From Myotis daubentonii (lineage: Eukaryota; Chordata; Mammalia; Chiroptera; Vespertilionidae): a stretch of DNA of 64,000 bases. The stretch lies in contig NC_081840.1 of assembly GCF_963259705.1 (NCBI RefSeq), positions 101,600,626 through 101,664,625 on the forward strand, written 5' to 3'. The notes under the pieces were generated by a model. It was not told the origin of the DNA, made no database searches, and was given only the letters and a program-made list of their open reading frames with translations. Shown one piece after another: positions 42,126 to 53,112 of the stretch. The position numbers and the translations under genes were made by a program. How positions within the stretch are numbered: the first letter of the stretch is position 1; each line of letters opens with the position of its first letter.

Positions 42126-42867
42126 TCCTATCTAATAAAAAAGAAAAATGGTAATTGGCGTACGACGATACCCTTTTCATTGGCTAATCAGGGCTATATG
42201 CAAATTAACTGCCAACTAAGATTGGCAGTTAACTGCCAAGAAGATGGTGGTTAATTTGCATATGTAGGCACAATGCAGGGAGGCAAAAGGGAAAGCAGGA
42301 AGAAGCCCCCTGCCACTGACAGTGATCGGAAACCCAGGGGCAAGCTAAGAGCTGGGGGGCAGGGCAAAGGCGGCCTCAGGGCCGCCTTTGCCCTGCCCCC
42401 CAGCCATGATCAGAGAATCAGGTGCCTTTTCCGCCCTGGCCAGTGATAGCAGGAAGTAGGGGTGGAGCCAGCGATGGGAGCTGGGCACGGTCGAAGCTGG
42501 CAGTCTCGGGAGCTAGGGGCCCCTTGCCTGGGCCTAAAGCGAAGCCCACGATCGCAGGGCCGCTGCAGCTGTGGGTCCCCGCTGCCCGGGCCCGATGCCT
42601 CAGCCAGAGGTGTCCTGCAGGGGCAGGGGCGAAGCCCACGCGATCGCGCCCCCCCTCCACCCCCACTACCACTGCAGGTCCCCGCTGCCCAGGCCGGGCG
42701 CCTAGGCCAGAGGCGTCAGGCCTGGGCAAGGGGCCGATCCTGTGATTGGAGGGTGATGGGTGTCAACGCCTGAGGGCTCCCAGTATGTGAGAGGGGGCAG
42801 GCTGGGCTGAGGGACACTCCCCCCACATACACACCCAGTGCACGAATTTCGTGCACCGGGCCCCTAG
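42126..42867 (+). mobile_element. Non-autonomous Helitron (subfamily H-GC), copy 3
   Basis: TCCTATCTAATAAAAAAG at 42126 (after A) to CTAG at 42864-42867 (before T). The best-preserved palindrome of the family is at 42351-42404: two 25 bp arms, outer GCTGGGGGGCAGGGC, around a TCAG loop. The terminal hairpin reads GTGCACGAATTTCGTGCAC. Sense frames 42422-42745 and 42462-42773 are open. Confidence 0.95.
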
Positions 42868-43010
42868 TATTCATATAAGATCTTTGTTTAATCTCTTCCC
42901 ACCACCCCACCCTTCCGTCTGAAAATTCCTGATCTATTCTGTTTCCATGCCTATGATTCTATTTTATTCACCAGTTTATTCTGTTTATTATATTACTTAT
43001 TTGTTTATTT
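42868..43010 (-). mobile_element. HAL1-1 3' UTR, part 2
   Basis: Antisense continuation (TCTGTTTCCATGCCTATGAT, CACCAGTTTATTCTGTTTAT), then interrupted by HAL1-2. Confidence 0.7.
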
Positions 43011-45345
43011 TTATTTTTTTAATTAAATCTTTATTGTTCAGATTATTTTTTTCCCTATAGCTCCCCTCCTCCCGGTTCCCACTCCACCCTCTGCCCTTAC
43101 CCCCTCCACTGTCCTCATCCATAGGTGTATGATTTTTGTCCAGGCTTTTCCTGCACCCCCTGCACCCCTTTCCTGCTGAGAATTGTCAGTCGACTCCCTT
43201 TCTATGCCCTGGATTCTATTATATTCACCAGTTTATTCTGTTCATTAGATTTTTTATTCACTTGATTTTCAGATTCACTTGTTGATAGATATGTACTTGT
43301 TGTTCATAATTTTTATCTTTACGTTTTTCTTCTACTTCCTCTTCTTAAAGAATAACTTTCAGCATTTCATATAATACTGGTTTGGTGGTGATGAACTCCT
43401 TTCGATTTTCTTATCTGTGAAGCTCTTTATCTGACCTTCAATTCTGAATGATAGCTTTGCTGAGTAAATTAATCTTGGTTGTAGGTTCTTGCTATTATTA
43501 ACTTTGAATATTTCTTGCCACTCCCCTCTGGCCTGCATAGTTTCTGTTGAGAAATCAGCTGACAGTCTTATGGGTACTCCCTTGTAGGTAGGTAACTGTT
43601 TTTCTCTTGCTGCTTTTAAGATTCCCTCTTTGTCTTTTGCTCTTTTGCTCTTGGCATTTTAATTATGATGTGTCTTGGTGTGGTCCTCTTTGGATTCCTT
43701 TTGTTTGGGGTTCTCTGTGCTTCCTGGACTTGTAAGTCTATTTCTTTCACCAGGTAGGGGAAGTTTTCTGTCATTATTTCTTCAAATAGATTTTCAATAT
43801 CTTTCTCTCTCTCTTCTTCTGGCACCCCTATAATTAACATGTTGGTATGCTTGAAGTTGTCTCAGAGGCTCCTTACACTATCTTCATATATTTGGATTCT
43901 TTTTTCATTTTGCTTTCCTGGTTGGGTGTTTTTTACTTCTTCGCATTTCCAATCTTTGACTTGATTTGTGCAATCCTCTAGTCTGCTGTTGGATCTCTGT
44001 ATAATATTCTTTATTTGATCAGTGTATGCGTAATTTCTATGTGGTCATTTTTCATAACCTCGAGGGTCTCACTAGATTTCTTGAGAGTCTCACTAAATTT
44101 ATTGGCGGTTTCTAGAAAATTCTTGAAAAACCTTATAACCATGGTTTTGAACTCTATATCCAGTAGTTTGCTTTCCTCCATTTCTGTCATTTGTGAGCTG
44201 TTTCTTTGTCTTCACATTTTGGCTGCTTTCCTGTGTTGATAGGGTGGTTTCTGTGCTAGGTATCTTATAGGGCCTAGTAGCTCAGCCTCCCCAATTATCT
44301 GAGGTGGACACTCTTGGTGCACCCATTTGTGGACTATGTGCAGTCTTGTTGTAGTTAAGCCTTCATTGTAGTTGGTATCACTGGGAGGAATTGACCTCCA
44401 GGCCAATTGGCTGTGAGAATCAGCTGTGTCTGCAGTGGGAGAACTTCTGTAGTGAAGACACCCTTCTGGGGCAAGACTTGCTTCAGTGGGGCTTTGGTTC
44501 TCACTTAGTATGCCCCCTGAGTGTGTCCCTTAAGGATCTGAGGAGTTGTAATCTAGATGGTCCCATTCTGACCACTGGGTACACTGGCACTTGGATCTCT
44601 AATGAGGTGCTAATTTAGCCTCTGCCTGAGGGTACCCAGCAGGAGCTATGGAGAGATATACAGATTCCTCTTCTTTGTTTGGGATTTGAAGGTGCCCAGA
44701 TGAGGCCCAGCTGTGAAGCAATGCAAGCTGCTTTGGGGCCTTGGGCGTTCTTGTGGATGTTCTGGGTCTTTCTGACCCAGCTTCAGTTTGTTAGGTAATT
44801 TCAGATTTCAAACGGCCAGGCCATTCATATACAAAAGCCTCTGCACACAGCTTGGGTGAGGCGGGGCCTCAGGGAATCAACAGGGTGGAAAAGACAGCTA
44901 TGGCTGATCCTCAGTCTTGCCCAATGAGGCCCCCAGGTCTCAGTGTCCCGTGGTAATCGCTGCAAGCACCTCTGAGAGAAAGCTGCCCTCGAGTTCCACC
45001 TGATGCCAGACAGTCCAGTTTCTCCCTGTATGAGTCTGGGTCCCCAGAGACTCGCCCAGAACTGGAGTTCAGAGCAGGAGTGTGTGTCTCCCTCCCGATG
45101 GAAAAAGACAAGCTTGTCTTCAGTTGCCAGCCCTTTCCATGCATCTCCGTACCTCTGTATTTTACTTCTGCACCTCCTGAGTCTCAGTGTGCTTTTCTCT
45201 TTCCTTCTAGTTGTAGAATTTCCACTCAGCCAGCCTTCCTGTGGTTCTGGGTGATGTCTGTTTTGTCTTTAGTTGTAGTTTTGAAGTGGTTGTGCAAGGC
45301 AGCAATTTCAGGTGTTTACCTTTGTCGCCATTTTGGTTTTTTCTA
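43011..45345 (-). mobile_element. HAL1-2 half-LINE
   Basis: Antisense: 3' end AATTAAATCTTTATTGTTCA at about 43020, ORF1 (43330-44225, broken by stops; 43616-43840 reads NLFEEIMTENFPYLVKEIDL), then about 1.1 kb of 5' UTR ending TTTGTCGCCATTTTGGTTTT. No ORF2. Confidence 0.82.
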
Positions 45346-45390
45346 ATTGCCTTTTAATGTGCACAAAATTCATGCACCAGGCCACTAGTT
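45346..45390 (+). mobile_element. Solo Helitron 3' terminus
   Basis: GTGCACAAAATTCATGCACC, AGGCCA, then CTAG at 45384-45387 followed by T: an isolated 3' hairpin and terminus with no element body upstream (HAL1-2 sequence ends about 15 bp before). Confidence 0.6.
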
Positions 45391-46640
45391 GAATCTAAAA
45401 ATCAAAATAAACTGAGAAACCAAGATGGAGGCATAGGCAGCAATCAAGGCTTAACTACAACAAGACTGTGCACACAGCCCACAAAGGGGTATAAGAGTGT
45501 CCACCTCAGGTAATTGGGGAGGCTGAGCCACTGGGCCCTATAGGACACCTAGCACAGAAAGCCACTCTATCAACTCAGGGAAGCATAAAAAATGCGGAGA
45601 CAAAGAAACAGGTCACAAATGACAAAAATGGAGGAAAGAAAACTACTGGATATAGAGTTCAAAACCACACTTTTAAGGTTTTTCAAGAATTTTCTAGAAA
45701 CCACCAATAAATTTAGTGAGACCCTCAAGGATATGAAAAAGGACCAACTAGAAATTATGCATACACTGACTAAAATAAAGAATAATATACAGAGATCCAA
45801 CAGCAGACAAGAGTATCTGAAGAATAAAGTCAAAGATTTGAAATATGAAGAAGTAAAAAATTCCCAACAGGAAAAGCAAAAAGAAAAAAGAATCCAAATA
45901 TATGAAGATAGTGTAAGGAGCCTCTGAGACAACTTCAAGCATACCAACATGTTAATTATAGGGGTGCCAGAAGAAGGGAGAGAGCAAGATATTGAAACCT
46001 ATTTGAAGAAATAATGACAGAAAACTTCCCCTACCTGGTGAAAGAAATAGACTTACAAGTCCAGGAAGCACAGAGAACCCCAAACAAAAGGAATCCAAAG
46101 AGGACCACACCAAGACACATCATCATTAAAATGCCAAGAGCAAAAGACAAAGAGAGAATCTTAAAAGCAGCAAGAGAAAAACAGTTACCTACCAACAAGG
46201 GAGTACCCATAAGACTGTCAGCTGATTTCTCAACAGAAACTTTGCAGGCCAGAGGGAAGTGGCAAGAAATATTCAAAGTGATGAATACCAAGAACCTACA
46301 ACCAAGATTACTCTACCCAGCAAACCTATCATTTAGAATTGATGGTCATATAAAGAGCTTCACAGAGCAGAAAAAGCTAAAGGAGTTCATCACCACCAAA
46401 CCAGTATTATATGAAATGCTGAAAGGTATTCTTTAAGAAGAGGAAGAAGAAGAAAAACGTAAAGATACAAATTATGAACAACAAGTACATATCTATCAAC
46501 AAGTGAATCTAAAAATCAAGTGAATAGAAAATCTGATGAACAGAATAAACTGGTGAATATAATAGAATCGGGGCATAGAATGGGAGTGACAGAATAATCG
46601 GGGATGAAAGGGGTGTGGGGGGAGGGGGAAGGGACTGGAA
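45391..46640 (+). mobile_element. HAL1-3 half-LINE, plus strand
   Basis: From AAACCAAGATGGAGGCATAG through ORF1 in two frames (45592-45927; 46014-46436, VMNTKNLQPRLLYPANLSF), to a 3' end near 46640. It stands in opposite orientation to HAL1-2, so together they form an inverted repeat of roughly 1-1.2 kb arms. Confidence 0.8.
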
Positions 46641-47279
46641 AAAAATAGTACACCTAGAAAAGCAGTGGGGTGCTGTCTGCCAGGGAGTGGCAGCTGAAAG
46701 TTCAGGCACCCACTTAAAGGACCAAGGCACAAACATTCCCTGTGGAGCCACCCAACTTGTGCTCTGGCAGAGGGAGGGTGAAGTGGACTGGAGCTGTGGG
46801 AGCAGAAGCCAGCACTGGGGACTCGGGGGACAGAGATCAGAAGGCAGACACCCCAAGTCTCCTCAGCTCAGTCATTCCCTCACACAGCCACATAGACATC
46901 TGCCTTGCCTGGGGGGGATAGACATCTGCCTTTCCTGGGGGGAAGACAGTTGGCACACCCTATTGGAAAGCACCTTGCCCTGAGGCCGCTTAAGAGATTA
47001 AAAGTAACAATTCGAAGGAGTAATAGCTGCTTGTGTAGCCCACCCCGATCCAAGGAAGAGGAGCCTCCTGATCACCACACCTTCTGTCTGAGGAACAGCA
47101 GCTGTTTGCGAAGCCTCCCCCCACCAGCCAGAGGAGCCACCAGGACTGTGAACAGCACCCCACAGAGGAGCTGCTACTAACTGAGGAGCAGCTGCTACCA
47201 CAACCATCCAATGAGAAATTGCACCCTGAGAAGCCACTGCCACCCAAGGAGCAGCCACTGAAGGCTTCAACATCTAGAT

Positions 47280-48160
47280 ATGGCATTACAATCACACATG
47301 GGTAGACAAAGAAGCCCCCAAAGGAAAGAAAAGGAGGACTCGCCAGAAAAGCAGCTAAGAGGCATGCAACATGACAGAAAACGAGTTGAGGTTAAGGGTC
47401 CTAGAGTGCATAAAACTGGATGGAGGAAAAAATCAACAACTTATGCAAGAAGCAAGAAGAAACAGATGAAAAAAATCAATAAATTATGTAAGAACCAAGA
47501 AGAAATGAAGAGTGACATACTGCAATATAAAAAACCATAGAAAGTTTCAACAGTAAACTAGGAGAAATGGAGGACCGAATTAATTAATTAGAAGACAGGG
47601 AAACAAAACACACCCAAACTGAACAGCAATAGGAGAAAAAAATTAAAAGACAGGAGGAGAGCCTAAGGGAGCTATGGGACAACATGAAATGAAACAACAT
47701 ATGAATAATAGGGGTGCCAGAACAACAGAAAGAGGAACAGGGGTTAGAAAACCTATTTGAAGAAATAATATCAGAAAACTTCCCAGAAGTGTGGGGAAGA
47801 AAAAAATCACACAAGCCCAGAGAGTCCCAAACAAGGTGAACCCAAAAAGACCCACACCAAGAAACATCATAATTACCATGGCAAATGTTCAGGACAAAGA
47901 GGGAATCTTAAAGACTGCAAAGGAGAGATGGAAAGTTACATTCAAGAGGTCTCCCATTAGATTATCAAATGATTTCTCAACAGAAACACATCAGGCCAGA
48001 AAAGAATGGATGGAAATTTACAAACTGATGCAAAGCAAAGGACTGAATCCAAGAATACTCTATCTAGCAAGGCTATCATTCAAAATTGAAGGGTAAAGAA
48101 GAAGCTTCACACACAAAAAAAGGCTAAGCCAGCAATGCAAGAAATGCTAAAGGGACTGGT
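47280..48160 (+). pseudogene. L1-G ORF1, frameshifted
   Basis: Frames 47280-47540 and 47791-48096 carry ORF1p pieces (NKVNPKRPTPRNIIITMANV, GLNPRILYLARLSFKIEG), separated by stops. Premature stops lie in the coiled-coil part. Confidence 0.82.
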
Positions 48161-48199
48161 GTAAAAACAAGAAATATAAAGCTCAGAAAGAAAACAGCC

Positions 48200-51100
48200 A
48201 CACAAAAAAAGAAATGGCTACAAACAAATACCCTTCAATAATAACTTTAAACGTAAGTGGACTAAATGCTCCAACCAAAAGACATTGAGTGGCTAAATGG
48301 ATAAAAAAAAAAACAAAAAAAACGAGACCCATACATTTGCTGTCCACAAGAGACCCACACAGACTCACACAGAAGGGACTCACACAGACTGAAAATGAAG
48401 GGATGGAAAAATTTCTTTCAGGCAAATAAAAATGAAAAGAAAGCTGGGGTAGCAATACTTATATCGGACAAAATAGACCTCAAAGTGAAGGCCATAACAA
48501 GAGATAAGGAAGGCCACTTCATAATACTTAAGGGATCACTACAACAAGAAGATATAACCCTGGTAAACATATATGCACCCAATGCAGGAGCACCCAAATA
48601 CATAAAAAACCTCCTGGAAGATATCAAAGGAGAGATCAACAATAATACAATCATAGTAGGGGACGTTAGTACACCACTGACATCCCTGGATAAATCCTCT
48701 AGACAAAAAATCAGCAAAGAAACAGCAATCCTAAATGATTCACTAGATCAGATGGACTTAATTGACATCTTCAGAACACTTCACCCCAAAGCCACGGAAT
48801 ATAAATTCTTCTCAAGAGCTCATGAGACATATTCAAAAATAGACCACATATTGGGTCACAAAGTCTCCCCAAATTCAAGAAGATTGAAATCATACCAAGC
48901 ATCATCTCAGACCACTATGGCATAATATTAGAAATAAACTACAATAAAAACAACCCCAAATACTCAAACACCTGGAAGCTGAATAGCATGTTATTAAATA
49001 TTGATTGGGTTACCAATGAGATCAAAGAAGAAGTTAAAAATTTCCTGGAAACTAATGACAATGAAAACACAACAATCCCAAACCTATGGGGCACAATGAA
49101 AGCAATCCCTCTACAGGCCTATCTCAAAAAACAAGAAGAAATGATAATAAATTATCTAACTCTACAACTCAAAGAATTAGAAAGAGAGCAACAAGAAAAT
49201 CCCAGAGTGAGCAGAAGGAAGGAGATAATAAAGATTAGAGCAGAAATAAATGACATAGAGACCAAAAAAAAAAAACAATACAGAAAATCAATGAAACCAA
49301 GAGCTGGTTCTTTGAAAGGATAAAGAAGATTGACAAACCTCTAGCCAGGCTCACCAAGAAGCAAAGAGATAGGACCCAAATAAATAAAATCAGAAATGAT
49401 AGAGGCAAAATAACAACAGACCCCACAGAAATACAAATGATTGTTAAACAATTCTATGGACAACTCTACTCCAACAAACTAGACAACCTGAAGGAAATGG
49501 ACGTATTCCTAGAAAAATACAACATTCCAAAACTCAATCAGGAAGAATATAAAAATCTCAGTAGGCCAATAACTATGGAAGAAATTGAAGCAGTCATCAA
49601 AAAGCTTCCAGCAAACAAAAGCCCAGGACAAGATGGCTTCACAGGGGAGTTTTTCCAAACATTCAAGGAAGAACTAAAAACTATCCTCCTCAGACTACTA
49701 CAAACAATCCAGGAGGAAGGAACACTTCCAAGCTCATTCTATGACGCCAGTATCACCCTAATACCAAAACCAGGTAAAGACAACACAATGAAAGAGAATT
49801 GCAGGCCAATATTCCTCATGAACGTAGATGCCAAAATCCTCAACAAAATCTTAGCAAATCGGATCCAGCAGTACATCAGAAAGATCATACACCATGATCA
49901 AGTAGGATTTATAGCAGGGATGCAAGGATGGTACAATATCCGTAAATCAATAAACGTGATACATCACATAAACAAATTGAAAAAACAACAACACATAGTC
50001 ATATCAATTGATGCAGAAAAAGCATTTTACAAAATCCAACAACAATTTTTTTAAAATATGTTTTTATTGATTTTTTACAGAGAGGAAGGAGGGAGATAGA
50101 GAGTTAGAAACATCGATGAGAGAGAAACATTGATCAGCTGCCTCCCGCACATCTCCTACTGGGGATGTGCTCGCAACCAAGGTACACGCCCTTGACCGGA
50201 ATCGAACCTGGGACCTCTCAGTCCGCTGGCCCATACTCTATCCACTGAGCCAAACCGGTTTTGGGAAAACGCATTTTTGATAAAAACTCTCAGCAAGTTG
50301 GGATGAGAAGGATCATTCCTCAAGATAATAAAAGCCATATATGACAAACCCACAGCCAACATCATACTCAATGGACAAAAACTGACACCATTTCCCCTAA
50401 GAACAGGAACAAGACAGGGATGTCCACTCTCACCACTCCTGGTCAACATAGTACTGGAAGTATTATCCATTGCAATTTGACAAGAAGAAGAAATAAAAGG
50501 CATCCAAATTGGAAAATAAGAAGAAAAACTGTCCTTATTCGCAGATGACATGATATTATACATAAAAACCCTAAAGACTCCATCAAAAAACTATTAGAGT
50601 TAATAAATGAATTTGGCAATGTAGCAGGATACAGATTTAATGCTATAAATCTATGGTATTTCTATACACAATAGTGAACTTACAGAAAGAGAGACTAATA
50701 AAACAATCCCATTTACCATCACACCAAAATTTAAGCTACCTAGGAATAAACTTAACTAAGGTAGAAGAAGACCTCTACTCAGAAAACTACAGGACGTTGA
50801 AAAAGGAGATAGAGGAAGACATAGAAAGATGGAAGAACATACCATGTTTTTGGATTGGTAGAATCAACATCATCAAAATGTCCATACTACCCAAAGCAAT
50901 TTATAAATTCAATGCACTTCCCATTAAAATACCAATGGCATATTTCACAGGCCTAGAACGAACTCTCCAAAAATTCATCTGGAATAAAAAAAGACCCCGA
51001 ATAGTTGCAGCAGTCCTGAGAAAGAACAAAGTAGATGGGATCTCAATACCAGATATCAAGCTGTATTACAAAGCCACTGTTCTCAAAAATGCCTGGTACT

Positions 51101-51361
51101 GGCACAAGAACAGACATATAGATCAGTGGAATAGAATAGAGAGCCCAGAAATCGGCCCGAACCAATATGCTCAATTAATATTTGACAAAGGAGGCAATAA
51201 CATACAATGGAGTCAAGATAGTCTCTTCAATAAATGGTGTTAGGAAAATTGGACAGATACATGCAAGAAAATGAAACTAGACCACCAACTTACACCATAC
51301 ACAAAAATAAACTCCAAATGGATAAAGGACTTAAATGTACGACGGAAAACCATAAAAATTA
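48200..51361 (+). pseudogene. L1-G ORF2, endonuclease and RT, broken
   Basis: Endonuclease 48395-48925 (ADKIDLK and [16 protein letters not shown] blocks; the QETH catalytic Glu position is mutated), linker 48988-49323, RT 49437-50054 ([26 protein letters not shown]), then the FADDM box near 50539 after a Ves insertion, then 50653-51243 ([20 protein letters not shown]). Several frame changes occur. Confidence 0.87.
50047..50265 (-). repeat. Ves SINE inside L1-G reverse transcriptase
   Basis: A complete antisense Ves (TTTTTACAGAGAGGAAGGAG; ACCGGAATCGAACCTGGGAC; CTATCCACTGAGCCAAACCG). It splits the RT just before its HPFL-type block: CAACAATTTTT on the left and GCATTTTTGATAAA on the right are the duplicated target. 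Confidence 0.93.
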
Positions 51362-53112
51362 CTAGAGGCCCGATGCACAAAAATTTGTGCACTCAGGTGG
51401 GAGGGAGGGTCCCGCAGCCCGGCCTGTGCCCTCTCGCAGTCTGGGACCCCTCGGGAGATAACGACCTGCTGGCTTAGGTCTGCTCCCGGGTGTCAGAGGG
51501 CAGGCCCAATCCCTAGGTGCACCCCCTGGTCAGGCTCAGAGCACGGCCGACTGGGGAGTTGGGGCACTGCCCCCTGTCATGCACAGAGCAGGGCGGATTG
51601 GAAGGTTGCGATGCCACCCTCAGTCACGCTCAGGGTAGGGCCGATTGGGGGGTTGGGGCACCACCCCCTGTCACCCTCAAGGCAGGATCGATGGGGAGGT
51701 TGCGGTGCCACCCCCTTTCACTCACAGAGAAAGGCCCCTCAGGGGGGTTGGGGTTCCATTCCCTGTCACTCACAGAGCAGCGCCCATCAGGGGGATTGGG
51801 GCTCGGTACCGTCAAGCTCAGAGAAAGGCCAATCAGGGTTGGAGAGGTCCACCCTGTCATGCACAGAGCAGGGCCCATCGGGGTTGGGGAGCTCCCCCTG
51901 TCATGCACAGAGGTGGGCCCATCGGGGGTTGAGGAGCTCCCCCCTGTCACTCACAGAGTAGGGCTGATAGGGGAGTTGGGGCACCACCCCCTGTCACACA
52001 CCGAGCAGGGCTGATCAGGGGGTTGGGGCACCACCACTGTCACACTCAGGGCAGGGCCAATGGGGAGGTTATGGCTCTACCCCATCACACACAGAGCAGG
52101 GCCCGTGGTGGGGGGGGGGGGTTGGGGCGCCGCCCTCTATCTCCCACAGAGCAGGGCCGATCAGGGGGTTGGGGCGCTGCACCCTGTCACAAACAGAGCA
52201 GGGCAGATACGGAGGTTGTGGCCCCGCCCCCTGTCACTCACAGAGCCACAGGGTGATCAGGGGGTTTGGGCACTGTCCCCTGTCACGCTGATCCTGGTGC
52301 CAAGAGGTCTCTCGTCTCTGCTCATCCTGGTGCTGGGAGGCCTCGTGGCTCCGCTGATCCCAGTGCCGGATGGCATATTACCCTTTTACTATGTAGGATA
52401 GAGTCCTGGTGCATGGGTGGGGGCTGACTGGTTTGCCCTGAAGGGTGTCCTGGATCAGGGTGGGGGTCCCCACTGGGGTGCCCGGCCAGCCTGGGTGATG
52501 GGATGATGGCTGTTTGCAGCTGGTCACACACCCTTCAGGCTGGGGCCCCCACTGGGGTGCCTGGCCAGCCTGGATGAGGGAATGATGGCTGTTTGCAGCT
52601 GGTCACACACCCTTCAGGGTGGGAGTCCCCACTGGGGTGCCTGACTAGTCTGGGTGAGGGGCTGAGGGCTGTTTTCAGGCTGGCAGGTGACTGAAGCTCC
52701 CAACTGCTCCTTTTTTTCTTCTTTTTTATTCTGGGCCAGCTTTAGCTCTGGCTTCAGCTCTGAGGCCTCTGCTGATGAAAGCAGGTATGTGGTTTGTTTT
52801 GGTTCTATAATCGAAACATTGTATCAACTCCAGCTCTGAGATCCCGGCCATCTGAAAGCAGGTTTCTGGGGTTTTGTTTAGCTTCTATATTTGTAACAAT
52901 GTTTCAAAATGCAAGCTCAGAGGCGGGCAAGGTCGGCGGAGAACGTTGGTTTCCTCTGTCACTGAAGCAAGGAAGCTTCATGTTAGCTTCAAGCTGCCTG
53001 GCAGCCGGCCGCAATCTTGGCTGGCAGTTAATTTGCATATCGCCCTGATTAGCCAATGGGAAGGGTAGTGGACGTATGGCTAATTACCATGTTTCTCTTT
53101 TATTAGATAGGA
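51362..53112 (-). mobile_element. Composite Helitron (two modules)
   Basis: Minus strand: 5' TCCTATCTAATAAAAGAG at 53112; a first module to 52399, ending in a degraded 3' terminus (GCACCAGGACTCTA); immediately a second 5' end TCCTACATAGTAAAAGGG at 52398; final CTAG at 51362-51365. The same module pair and junction occur at 58568-59614 and 59615-60827. The distal module carries a minisatellite. No Rep/helicase is encoded. Confidence 0.87.
51520..52290 (-). repeat. Minisatellite in Helitron module
   Basis: Around a dozen imperfect copies of a roughly 55-60 bp unit built on CACAGAGCAGGGCCGATCAG, GGGGTTGGGGC and CACCCCCTGTCA. It matches the array at 60185-60690 in the other orientation. It creates long open frames in several phases (for example 51517-52014) that are artefacts of the repeat. 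Confidence 0.87.

Larger units (their letters stand above)
46641..51361 (+). mobile_element. L1-G, plus-strand L1 lacking its 3' end
   Basis: 5' UTR 46641-47280, ORF1 pieces 47280-48160, ORF2 from about 48200 to 51361. ORF2 ends at AAAACCATAAAAATTA, roughly 1 kb before the expected stop, exactly where a Helitron CTAG begins. No continuation is found on the other side of that Helitron. A Ves SINE interrupts the RT. Confidence 0.87.

Noticed and set aside
46615..47295. Several 90-120 codon frames on both strands
   Set aside because: They lie in the GC-rich L1-G 5' UTR, where stop codons are rare; they have no domain and overlap each other.
51517..52014. 165-codon open frame and overlapping long frames
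   Set aside because: They arise from a minisatellite with a repeat length compatible with open reading in several phases, inside a Helitron; no start context, domain or conservation outside the repeat.
51520..52290. Regular repeats resembling a CRISPR array
   Set aside because: Repeats are imperfect, with no unique spacers, and occur in a vertebrate transposon; this is a minisatellite.
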